Source: Candidatus Nomurabacteria bacterium (GTDB taxonomy: Bacteria; Patescibacteriota; Minisyncoccia; Phycocordibacterales; UBA9973). Taken from it: a DNA stretch of 16,056 nucleotides. The notes under the pieces were generated by a model. The model was not told the origin of the DNA, ran no database searches, and was given only the letters and a program-made list of their open reading frames with translations. The stretch's first letter is position 1. Each line of letters begins with the position of its first letter. Where the stretch lies: NCBI GenBank assembly GCA_943354525.1, contig CALRCI010000008.1, forward strand, positions 1 to 16,056. The letters are read 5' to 3'. The translations under genes and the position numbers were made by a program. Below, in pieces: positions 5,047-10,734 of the stretch.

Positions 5047-7017
5047 ATGAATCCGAAAGAACGGGCAGAAAAACTCAGGCAGCAGATCACTGAACTTCGC
5101 CATGAATATCATGTGCAGAATAATCCCGCCGTGACCGACGAAGTCTACGATTCGCTTTCGCGCGAGCTCGAAGCGCTGGAACGCGCGCATCCGGAAATCG
5201 CCGATCCGAACTCTGCTATTCACCGTGTGGCCGGCGCGCCGCTGCCGTTCTTTCAGAAAGTGAAGCATCGGGAGCGTATGCTCTCGCTCGACAATGCATT
5301 TTCAGAAGATGAGCTTCGTGCATGGGAGAAGCGCATTGCGAAGATTGCCAAAGTTTCTCAGTTTGAATATTTTTGTGAATTGAAATTCGACGGTCTGGCG
5401 ATTTCTCTCGTGTATGAAAATGGGAAATTCATTCGTGGTGCAACGCGCGGCGACGGATTTATCGGCGAAGACATTACAGAGAATCTGAAAATGATCGGCA
5501 CGATTCCGCTCGTACTCGCTAAATCATTTCCGTCGTACATTGAAGTCCGCGGAGAGGCGATCATGAAGAAATCTGTCTGGAAGAAACTCAATGCCGAAAA
5601 CAAGAAGAACGGTCTGCCGGAATTTGCCAATACGCGCAATGCGGCCGCCGGCTCTCTGCGTCAACTCGATTCTGCGCTGACGAAAGAACGTCATCTGGAT
5701 TTCTTTGCCTACGAAATTTCTGAGATCAAAGGTGCTCAACCAAAAACACACAGTGAAAAACATGCGCTCCTCCGCAAACTTGGCTTCGTTGTCGACGGAC
5801 TCGACCTTGTCGCACATTCAATAGATGAAATTCTCGGATTCATCAAACGTGTGGCAGAGGAACGTGAGAAACTGCCATTCGGTACAGATGGAGTGGTAAT
5901 TAGTGTAAATGACGTCGGTGTTTTCGAAGAGCTCGGTGTGGCCGGCAAGGCACCGCGCGGGATGATTGCATACAAATATCCTGCCGAGCGTGCGACGACA
6001 GTCATCACTGACATTACTGTCTCCGTTGGGCGCACGGGAGTGCTCACGCCGGTCGCGCATTTCCCGCCGACGCTCGTTGCCGGTTCGACTGTTTCAAAAG
6101 CGACACTACACAATATGGATCAGATCAATCGTCTCGACGTGCGCATCGGCGACACGGTCGTCATTGAGAAGGCAGGGGATGTTATTCCCGCAGTGATCGA
6201 AGTCCTTCCAAAAATGCGCACTGGCAAAGAAAAGAAATTCAAAATGCCGGCAAAGTGTCCAATCTGCGGTGGAGCAGTCGAACAGAAAGATATTTTTTAT
6301 TACTGCGTGGATCCAAACTGCGAGGCGAAGAATCTGCGCTCGCTCGGACATTTCGTGAATGCTTTTGAAATATATGAAATCGGACCGAAAGTTCTCGAGC
6401 GGCTCTCCGACGAAGGACTCATTACCGATGCGGCAGATCTCTTCACACTAGAAGTATCTGATCTCTCCGGACTTGAACGCTTCGGCGAGAAGAGCGCAGA
6501 AAATATTATTTCTTCGATTGCGTCGCACCGCACGATTCCGCTCTGGCGATTTCTCTACTCGCTCGGCATTCTCCACGTCGGCGAAGAAACGGCACGTGAT
6601 CTCGCCGCACATTTCGGCATGCTTCCAAAATTGATGAAGGCATCGCAGGAGCAAATCGAATCAGTACCAAACATCGGCCCGATCGTTTCGAAAAGTGTCT
6701 ACGACTATTTCCGTACGAAGCTGCATATTGAATATGTACAAAAACTGCTTTCAGTTGGTATAAAAATTGAGAAGGCGAAGAAAACTGAAGGCATATTCTC
6801 CGGAAAGACGTTTGTCATCACCGGTACGCTACCCTCACTCTCACGCGACGAAGCCAAAGAAAAAATTATCTCTGCCGGCGGCAAAGTCTCCGGCTCGGTT
6901 TCGAAGAATACGTCCTACGTCCTCGTAGGGGAGAATCCAGGCAGCAAGTTTGATGATGCGACACGCCTCGGCGTGAAAACCCTGTCTGAAGCGGAATTTC
7001 TCAAGTTGGTTAAATAA
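5047..7017 (+). CDS. ligA: NAD+-dependent DNA ligase
   Basis: LigA of 656 aa seals nicks during replication and repair using NAD+. Domain order is complete. The N-terminal NMN-binding Ia region contains Y21 and LDNAF (81-85). The adenylation domain holds the catalytic lysine in ELKFDG (K113), EVRGE (around 170), FANTRNAAAGSLRQLD, and AYKYPAE (K310). An OB fold follows with the VGRTG..TPVA motif. The four-cysteine zinc finger is C404, C407, C420 and C425. A helix-hairpin-helix region lies at about 430-570, and a C-terminal BRCT domain begins near GIFSGKTFVITGTLP. The ATG at 5047 begins MNPKERAEKLRQQI, the normal LigA start. One oddity: the segment normally DGVV(I/V)K reads DGVVISVND, with Ser in place of the motif IV lysine. 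It is a single gene, not obviously co-regulated with the pilins. Confidence 0.97.
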   Translation: MNPKERAEKLRQQITELRHEYHVQNNPAVTDEVYDSLSRELEALERAHPEIADPNSAIHRVAGAPLPFFQKVKHRERMLSLDNAFSEDELRAWEKRIAKIAKVSQFEYFCELKFDGLAISLVYENGKFIRGATRGDGFIGEDITENLKMIGTIPLVLAKSFPSYIEVRGEAIMKKSVWKKLNAENKKNGLPEFANTRNAAAGSLRQLDSALTKERHLDFFAYEISEIKGAQPKTHSEKHALLRKLGFVVDGLDLVAHSIDEILGFIKRVAEEREKLPFGTDGVVISVNDVGVFEELGVAGKAPRGMIAYKYPAERATTVITDITVSVGRTGVLTPVAHFPPTLVAGSTVSKATLHNMDQINRLDVRIGDTVVIEKAGDVIPAVIEVLPKMRTGKEKKFKMPAKCPICGGAVEQKDIFYYCVDPNCEAKNLRSLGHFVNAFEIYEIGPKVLERLSDEGLITDAADLFTLEVSDLSGLERFGEKSAENIISSIASHRTIPLWRFLYSLGILHVGEETARDLAAHFGMLPKLMKASQEQIESVPNIGPIVSKSVYDYFRTKLHIEYVQKLLSVGIKIEKAKKTEGIFSGKTFVITGTLPSLSRDEAKEKIISAGGKVSGSVSKNTSYVLVGENPGSKFDDATRLGVKTLSEAEFLKLVK

Positions 7018-7068
7018 AAAATCCATCCCATGTTAACTAGAATGGATCGGTCTTTTCAGTTTTATTTT

Positions 7069-7097
7069 GTCTAAAATTCAATCGCTGAATTTTAGAC
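7069..7097. repeat. 12-bp hairpin overlapping the 3' end of the acidic ORF
   Basis: gtctaaaattca (7069-7080) pairs perfectly with 7086-7097 around atcgc. It covers the stop codon of the minus-strand gene and lies about 50 nt past ligA. Neither strand has a T-tract after it, so it may protect 3' ends of the convergent transcripts without terminating efficiently. Confidence 0.6.
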
Positions 7098-7500
7098 GAC
7101 CATGTGCAACATCGTCGGAACCAATTTTTGCTCCGAGGGCAGCAATATCATGTACTGTCTTTTCTTTAGGGTTTTCGAGCACAGTCAGGTTGATTATTTC
7201 AACGTTGAATTTTTGGTCGAGGATATCATACACACCTTGTTCGTCGACATTTTTGACATCAAAGTCATAAAAATCATCGTCGTCATCGTAGATACATTCG
7301 GTTGAAAAAAGTTCCTCCAAGGTTCTCATAAGAGAATATTTGGAAAATACTACCTCGGTGCAGTTGTTCTGTTTTTTGAATAGGAATACGATGAGATCGT
7401 ATTCGGGAAAAAACACTTGAAAAATATCCCGCACAGGGTGTTCGTTTTGTTTTAGCGATCTATCGACCACCAAAATCTTTAAAGTTTCTTTGTTGTTCAT
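7078..7500 (-). CDS. Hypothetical acidic protein
   Basis: A 140-aa soluble protein that I do not recognise. The N-terminus LKILVVDRSLKQ recalls the first strand of a response-regulator receiver domain (xILVVDD), but the paired acidic residues and the phosphoacceptor pattern are not evident. The middle has a strongly acidic, low-complexity stretch (YDDDDDFYDFD). It is on the strand opposite to its neighbours, is richer in A+T than ligA or rodA, and is preceded by a good promoter (TTGACA, 16 bp, TATTGT) and an aaggga Shine-Dalgarno-like sequence 12 nt before the ATG. Those features argue that it is a real, possibly acquired gene. Its 3' end is covered by a hairpin. Confidence 0.6.
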   Translation of the reverse strand: MNNKETLKILVVDRSLKQNEHPVRDIFQVFFPEYDLIVFLFKKQNNCTEVVFSKYSLMRTLEELFSTECIYDDDDDFYDFDVKNVDEQGVYDILDQKFNVEIINLTVLENPKEKTVHDIAALGAKIGSDDVAHGRLKFSD

Positions 7501-7518
7501 GAGAGTTTAATTTCCCTT

Positions 7519-7546
7519 ACAATACTCTATTTATCTGAATTGTCAA
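7519..7546 (-). promoter_or_regulatory. Promoter for the acidic ORF
   Basis: On the minus strand a consensus -35 TTGACA (7541-7546) is separated by 16 bp from -10 TATTGT (7519-7524). Initiation near 7512 would give a leader of only about a dozen nt, cutting close to the aaggga motif (7513-7518). Confidence 0.65.
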
Positions 7547-7560
7547 ATTATTTATTGAGT

Positions 7561-7596
7561 AAAAATTATCCGCCGAAATGATGTTTCGGCGGATAA
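7561..7596 (-). terminator. Rho-independent terminator of the minus-strand tRNA
   Basis: A perfect 13-bp stem (7584-7596 with 7566-7578) around a 5-nt loop is followed on the minus strand by a T-run (ttttt, 7561-7565). It begins only 5 nt after the tRNA 3' end. Confidence 0.9.
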
Positions 7597-7600
7597 AGTG

Positions 7601-7674
7601 TGTCGGGGGTGGGGATCGAACCCACGACCTCAGGCTTATGAGTCCTGCGCTACTACCAACTGAGCTACCCCGAC
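7601..7674 (-). tRNA. tRNA with CAU anticodon (elongator tRNA-Met, possibly tRNA-Ile2)
   Basis: The cloverleaf can be drawn by eye. Acceptor GTCGGGG pairs with CCCCGAC, discriminator is A73, and CCA is not encoded. The T arm GTGGG/CCCAC has loop TTCGATC, the variable loop is AGGTC, and the anticodon loop is CTCATAA. The acceptor is fully paired, so this is not the initiator. CAU could also be a lysidine-modified tRNA-Ile, which cannot be excluded from sequence alone. Oddities: an extra base in the 3' D-stem strand (GTAGC instead of GAGC) and an A-G opposition at 31-39 next to the anticodon loop. Confidence 0.9.
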
Positions 7675-7683
7675 AATACTGCG

Positions 7684-7711
7684 ATAGTATCATATTTTAG
7701 TCTTTTTTCAA
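7684..7711 (-). promoter_or_regulatory. Probable promoter of the minus-strand tRNA
   Basis: -35 TTGAAA (7706-7711) and -10 TACTAT (7684-7689) are 16 bp apart on the minus strand, with initiation expected around 7677, just before the tRNA. The -35 overlaps the stop codon of the transposase gene, so the two are tightly abutted. Confidence 0.45.
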
Positions 7712-8400
7712 TTCTTACAGGCCGGGTCTGTCAGGCCCGGCCTGTTATAGTAGTCGTTCAATTTAAACCAGCTCGTTAGCTCTTTCAGAAATTCTTGTTC
7801 TGTTGGAAAATAATTCGGGAATGTGGATCGGTTAATGATATGTGCGCTAGAGTGTTCTTTTCTTCCCAGGTAAGTATGGAAACTTGAATAATCGTATCTT
7901 TCTAAAAAATCCAATATCATAGTACTGTTCCATGTTTTTATTTTCCAATCTCTATCTAGTAGTTTTAAAGGATTGAGATGGATATACGAAAAGAGATATT
8001 TCATATATCGGTCGGCATCAACATATATTGATTTAAATCTACCTTCGAATAGACTGCCGCTTAGTTGGTATTTATGATTAAAATATGTGACATATGCCGT
8101 ACAAAGTTTTAGCATAAATTCACTGATACCATTTTCGGTAATTGGTGTAATCAACAGATGGAAATGGTTCGGCATGAGACAGTATGCTCCAATTGCAACA
8201 AGTGGTTGCGATTGCGCTTTAGAAAAAACGTCCGCATCCTGCCACTCTGTTTTGAAGTTTTCGGTTGTGTTGGCGATATATAAGAGTTCCGTAAAGCGAA
8301 CATAATCATGCATGTCGTGAAAAATTATGCGCTTTGCATTGCCTCGATTATAAATATGGTAGTAACAGCCGGAAACAAATTTATTTTTTCTTATTGGCAT
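7708..8400 (-). CDS. REP-associated tyrosine transposase (RAYT, IS200-like Y1 HUH family)
   Basis: A 230-aa Y1 transposase-like protein. It starts FVSGCYYHIYNRGNAKR, the standard RAYT entry. The metal-binding HUH motif is in MPNHFHLL (H79, H81). The catalytic Tyr is in FSYIHLNPLKL (Y139), after GSLFEGRFKSIYVD. Family members cut and rejoin single-stranded DNA at REP hairpins. The ATG at 8400 is preferred over a TTG at 8418, which would lie upstream of the likely transcription start. Identical 29-nt palindromes flank the gene on both sides (7717-7745 and 8456-8484). The last residues, NRPGLTDPACKN, are actually encoded by the downstream palindrome, so element and gene overlap. It stands in an AT-rich patch between two tRNA(CAU) genes and is likely a mobile or domesticated unit. 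Confidence 0.92.
   Translation of the reverse strand: MPIRKNKFVSGCYYHIYNRGNAKRIIFHDMHDYVRFTELLYIANTTENFKTEWQDADVFSKAQSQPLVAIGAYCLMPNHFHLLITPITENGISEFMLKLCTAYVTYFNHKYQLSGSLFEGRFKSIYVDADRYMKYLFSYIHLNPLKLLDRDWKIKTWNSTMILDFLERYDYSSFHTYLGRKEHSSAHIINRSTFPNYFPTEQEFLKELTSWFKLNDYYNRPGLTDPACKN
7717..7745. repeat. RAYT-flanking palindrome, left copy
   Basis: acaggccggg and cccggcctgt (10 bp) enclose tctgtcagg. All 29 nt are identical to 8456-8484. It codes for the last residues of the transposase on the minus strand. Confidence 0.9.
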
Positions 8401-8418
8401 AAGGTTATAGTCTCTCAA

Positions 8419-8424
8419 CTTATA
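8419..8424 (-). promoter_or_regulatory. Weak candidate -10 for the RAYT gene
   Basis: TATAAG on the minus strand (8419-8424) would start transcription near 8412, a short leader ahead of ATG 8400. No convincing -35 is seen. Confidence 0.3.
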
Positions 8425-8449
8425 CTCAATATTTCAATAGCGTAATCCA

Positions 8450-8490
8450 CACCCTACAGGCCGGGTCTGTCAGGCCCGGCCTGTAGGGTG
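8450..8490. repeat. RAYT-flanking palindrome, right copy
   Basis: It carries the same 29-nt core as the left copy (8456-8484), but here the pairing extends 6 bp further outward (caccct with agggtg), making a perfect 16-bp stem (8450-8465 with 8475-8490). The extra arm is absent from the left copy. Confidence 0.9.
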
Positions 8491-8497
8491 ATGCGTC

Positions 8498-8525
8498 TTG
8501 CAAAATATGGATTTTATAGTAGACT
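8498..8525 (+). promoter_or_regulatory. Probable promoter for the initiator tRNA region
   Basis: -35 TTGCAA (8498-8503) and -10 TAGACT (8520-8525) are 16 bp apart. Initiation near 8532 would transcribe both the broken tRNA copy and the intact initiator tRNA. Confidence 0.45.
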
Positions 8526-8556
8526 AGAGGAACATTTAGGAAACTACTATTTGTTT

Positions 8557-8634
8557 TATCGCGGGATGGAGGAGTGGTTACCTCCAAGGGACTATAGCGC
8601 GAATAACCTTAAGGTTATGAGCCGATTGTCACGC
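8557..8634 (+). pseudogene. Broken, rearranged copy of the initiator tRNA gene
   Basis: Bases 8557-8584 repeat 28 nt of the intact initiator tRNA locus exactly (8660-8687): the 5' flank, acceptor 5' strand and the whole D arm. A CAAGG like the anticodon 5' stem follows, then unrelated sequence, then a 16-nt palindrome (ataaccttaaggttat, 8603-8618). The segment 8611-8623 (aaggttatgagcc) is the reverse complement of the tRNA's own anticodon arm (8692-8704). T arm and acceptor 3' strand are missing, so it cannot fold as a tRNA. The 3' limit given is approximate. Confidence 0.75.
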
Positions 8635-8662
8635 GAAAGAAAATAGGACATAAATGTAATAT

Positions 8663-8734
8663 CGCGGGATGGAGGAGTGGTTACCTCACAAGGCTCATAA
8701 CCTTGAGGCGCCGGTTCGATTCCGGCTCCCGCAA
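8663..8734 (+). tRNA. Initiator tRNA-fMet (CAU)
   Basis: A 72-nt cloverleaf: acceptor CGCGGGA with TCCCGCA leaves the initiator-specific C1-A72 mismatch. The D stem GAGG/CCTC contains the A11-T24 pair typical of bacterial initiators. The anticodon loop is CTCATAA, the T arm GCCGG/CCGGC has loop TTCGATT, and A73 is followed by no encoded CCA. The anticodon stem is CAAGG/CCTTG, so only two of the three usual G-C pairs next to the loop are present; position 29-41 is A-T. Translation initiation begins with this tRNA. Confidence 0.93.
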
Positions 8735-8750
8735 CACGAAGAGGAAATAG

Positions 8751-8792
8751 AAAGGAACCGGCGGAGCGCGTACGCGCGCCGCCGTTTCCTTT
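8751..8792 (+). terminator. Long imperfect hairpin after the initiator tRNA, probable terminator
   Basis: The 20-position stem 8751-8770 with 8773-8792 has two mismatches and is centred on gcgcgtacgcgc. The right arm ends in tttccttt, giving a loose T-rich tail. It starts 16 nt after the tRNA and ends before the next promoter, so terminating the tRNA transcript is the likely role. Confidence 0.6.
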
Positions 8793-8809
8793 CATAACGA
8801 GCGCTGATT

Positions 8810-8818
8810 TGTTATGAT
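8810..8818 (+). promoter_or_regulatory. Extended -10 promoter, leaderless start for the anchored protein operon
   Basis: TGTTATGAT has a TGN extension and -10 TATGAT (8813-8818). Six bases separate it from the ATG at 8825, so the mRNA should begin at the start codon. Confidence 0.6.
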
Positions 8819-8824
8819 TTCCAT

Positions 8825-9607
8825 ATGTCATGGGCAGCACGGCGACAACTCACAATACTGTTCGGACTCCTCGTCATCATCGGAGGCATCTTATACTGGA
8901 TATTCTATCCGGTCTTCCATGTCGTGCCGACGTGCTTCGATCGCAAACAAAACGGTACTGAGACCGGCATCGATTGCGGCGGCACCTGCGCCATCGTGTG
9001 CACCAATTCAGTAGCGCCTATTGCCGTGAAATTTTCACGCTCATTCGCTATCACGCCGACAGTGTACAATGCGCTCGCCTATGTCGAGAATCCAAATGTT
9101 GGCGAAGCGATTTACAGTATCGACTACGCATTCAAACTCTACGATGACAAACATTCGTTTATTACCGAGCGCGATGGCACGACGTATATCTCTGACAACG
9201 GTCCAGGTGCGATCATCGAGACTGGCATCCAAGTAGGGAATCGCACACCGGCGTATACGACGTTTACATTCTCGACCACGCCCGTGTTCGCACGTATTCC
9301 TGATCGTGCAAAGAGCGCCAAAGTTCTTGCCGATCCTGGCACGCTTCGTGATCTCGATACTCGTCCGAAGCTCGACACTGCGATTCATAATGCTTCAGGA
9401 TTATTCTACCTCGATAACATAGACGTCGCCGCAATTCTCTATGATGCCGATGGCAATGCTGTCGGAGTATCGAAGACGTTCGTCGATCATCTCGATCCGG
9501 CGGGTACGAGCGACATACATTTCACCTGGCAGAATACGTTCACGAGCATGCCAGTACGCAATGAGATAATTCCTTCCTACAATGCTTTCACACAGACATT
9601 CCAATAG
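8825..9607 (+). CDS. Anchored extracytoplasmic protein of unknown function with a Cys-rich Asp/Gly motif
   Basis: A 260-aa protein with one N-terminal membrane helix (residues about 9-30, LTILFGLLVIIGGILYWIFY) and the rest presumably outside. Immediately after the helix comes PTCFDRKQNGTETGIDCGGTCAIVC. Its C-x-D-x(2)-NG-x-ET-G-x-DCGG-x-C pattern occurs in many secreted and adhesin-like bacterial proteins and may be a disulfide-bonded, possibly metal-binding loop. The remaining ~190 residues look beta-rich (VYNALAYVENPNVGEAIYSIDYAFKLYD, then ASGLFYLDNIDVAAILYDADG), suggesting one or two immunoglobulin-like domains. I cannot assign a function. The last 26 nt overlap the start of rodA, suggesting co-transcription with the cell-wall gene and a role at the envelope. 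Confidence 0.8.
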   Translation: MSWAARRQLTILFGLLVIIGGILYWIFYPVFHVVPTCFDRKQNGTETGIDCGGTCAIVCTNSVAPIAVKFSRSFAITPTVYNALAYVENPNVGEAIYSIDYAFKLYDDKHSFITERDGTTYISDNGPGAIIETGIQVGNRTPAYTTFTFSTTPVFARIPDRAKSAKVLADPGTLRDLDTRPKLDTAIHNASGLFYLDNIDVAAILYDADGNAVGVSKTFVDHLDPAGTSDIHFTWQNTFTSMPVRNEIIPSYNAFTQTFQ

Positions 9608-10730
9608 CATACTTGGCACGCTCCGCGAACGAGTGGACTGGGTGCTCCTCGGTTCGACACTACCCATTCTCGCCGCCGGTCTCGCGACGATGACCACATT
9701 CTCGGGAGAGAATCATTTTTTTATTCACCAACTTCTCTCGATCGCCGTCTCAGTCGCCCTCTGTTTCTTCATCACACTTCTCGACGTGCGGTTTCTTCGT
9801 CGGACGGATGTTCTCATAATTCTCTTTTCGATTTCAACATTCCTACTCCTTATCTTGCTTGGCGTCGGTCACGTCGCCAATGGCGCGAAGGCCTGGTTCT
9901 CGATTGCCGGATTTTCATTTCAGCCGTCGGATGTCTCCAAACTCATCCTCATCCTCATGCTCGCCAAATATTTCTCGCGCCGACACGTCGAGATTCGTCA
10001 CTGGAAACACATTCTCATTTCCGGCATCTACGCGCTCGTTCCATTTCTCCTCATCTTCCTCGAGCCTGACTTCGGATCGGCGATGATTATCTTCTTCATC
10101 TGGTTCGGCATGATTCTCGTTTCTGGAATTTCCAAGCGCCACCTCCTGCTCGTCTTCATGATTGGTCTTGTCGCATTTCTCTCACTGTGGTTCTTCGTCT
10201 TCAAGCCATATCAAAAGGCGCGCATTTCCAACTTCATCCATCCGTTCACTGACGTGCGCAAAAGCGGCTATAATGTGTACCAATCGACGATCGCCGTGGG
10301 CTCCGGTCAGGTGCTCGGCAAAGGACTGGGCTATGGCACGCAATCGCGCCTGAATTTCCTGCCGGAATATCAGACTGACTTCGTCTTTGCCGCATTTGCC
10401 GAAGAGTGGGGATTTGTCGGCGGGCTTATCATTCTCTCGCTCTACGTGCTGATACTCTATCGGATTTTTGGTAATGCCATGCGCGGTGCGACGAATTTCG
10501 AGATCCTGACTGGTGTCGGCATCGCGATTTATTTCTCAGCGCATATTGCCATCAATATCGGCATGAATATTGGCTTACTTCCGGTGACTGGTATCACGCT
10601 GCCGTTCATGAGTTATGGCGGATCGCATCTCTTCACCGAATTCGCTGCGCTCGGCTTACTCATGTCCATGCGCGCCAATGCGAGAAGTGCCCACCGCGAC
10701 GATATGCAGCATGAATTTTTGGGAATTTAA
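9582..10730 (+). CDS. rodA: SEDS peptidoglycan glycosyltransferase, RodA/FtsW family
   Basis: A 382-aa polytopic membrane protein with about ten helices. It carries the SEDS signatures: NGAKAWFSIAGFSFQPSDVSK, the invariant Asp in FLEPDFGSA (D163), LPEYQTDFVFAAFAEEWGFVGG, and LPVTGITLPFMSYGGS near the C-terminus. SEDS proteins polymerise lipid II into glycan strands together with a class B penicillin-binding protein; none is encoded in this window. Sequence features favour RodA (elongation) over FtsW, though with no mreB, mreC or PBP2 next to it the choice is tentative. The ATG at 9582 overlaps the previous gene by 26 nt; a GTG at 9633 is a weaker alternative. folD follows 4 nt after the stop. 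Confidence 0.92.
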   Translation: MLSHRHSNSILGTLRERVDWVLLGSTLPILAAGLATMTTFSGENHFFIHQLLSIAVSVALCFFITLLDVRFLRRTDVLIILFSISTFLLLILLGVGHVANGAKAWFSIAGFSFQPSDVSKLILILMLAKYFSRRHVEIRHWKHILISGIYALVPFLLIFLEPDFGSAMIIFFIWFGMILVSGISKRHLLLVFMIGLVAFLSLWFFVFKPYQKARISNFIHPFTDVRKSGYNVYQSTIAVGSGQVLGKGLGYGTQSRLNFLPEYQTDFVFAAFAEEWGFVGGLIILSLYVLILYRIFGNAMRGATNFEILTGVGIAIYFSAHIAINIGMNIGLLPVTGITLPFMSYGGSHLFTEFAALGLLMSMRANARSAHRDDMQHEFLGI

Positions 10731-10734
10731 AATT

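Larger units (their letters stand above)
7708..8490. mobile_element. RAYT unit bounded by two identical REP-like palindromes
   Basis: The transposase gene is bracketed by directly oriented copies of one palindrome: the left copy overlaps its 3' end and the right copy is 56 nt upstream of its ATG. This is the layout of a RAYT-REP locus. Target-site duplications and true ends could not be established. Boundaries given are those of the gene and the right palindrome. Confidence 0.7.

Noticed and set aside
7069..7097. Hairpin as a bidirectional terminator for ligA and the acidic ORF
   Set aside because: Neither side has a T-run in the correct direction, so it is listed only as a hairpin.
8557..8687. 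28-nt direct repeat as attL/attR of an integrated element
   Set aside because: The repeated part is the tRNA 5' half rather than the 3' end normally used, only 103 nt apart, with no integrase.
8557..8734. Intron-containing or split tRNA assembled from both initiator copies
   Set aside because: The downstream copy is a complete tRNA by itself, and the upstream one has no intron core or splice structure.
8592..8840. Minus-strand ORF with GAGIEPAPQGYEPCEVTTPPSR
   Set aside because: This peptide is the antisense translation of the initiator tRNA gene, a well-known spurious ORF.
10615..10734. N-terminal extension of folD into rodA
   Set aside because: FolD homologues begin at the MEIINGRKLR segment (10735); the extension is out-of-frame rodA sequence.
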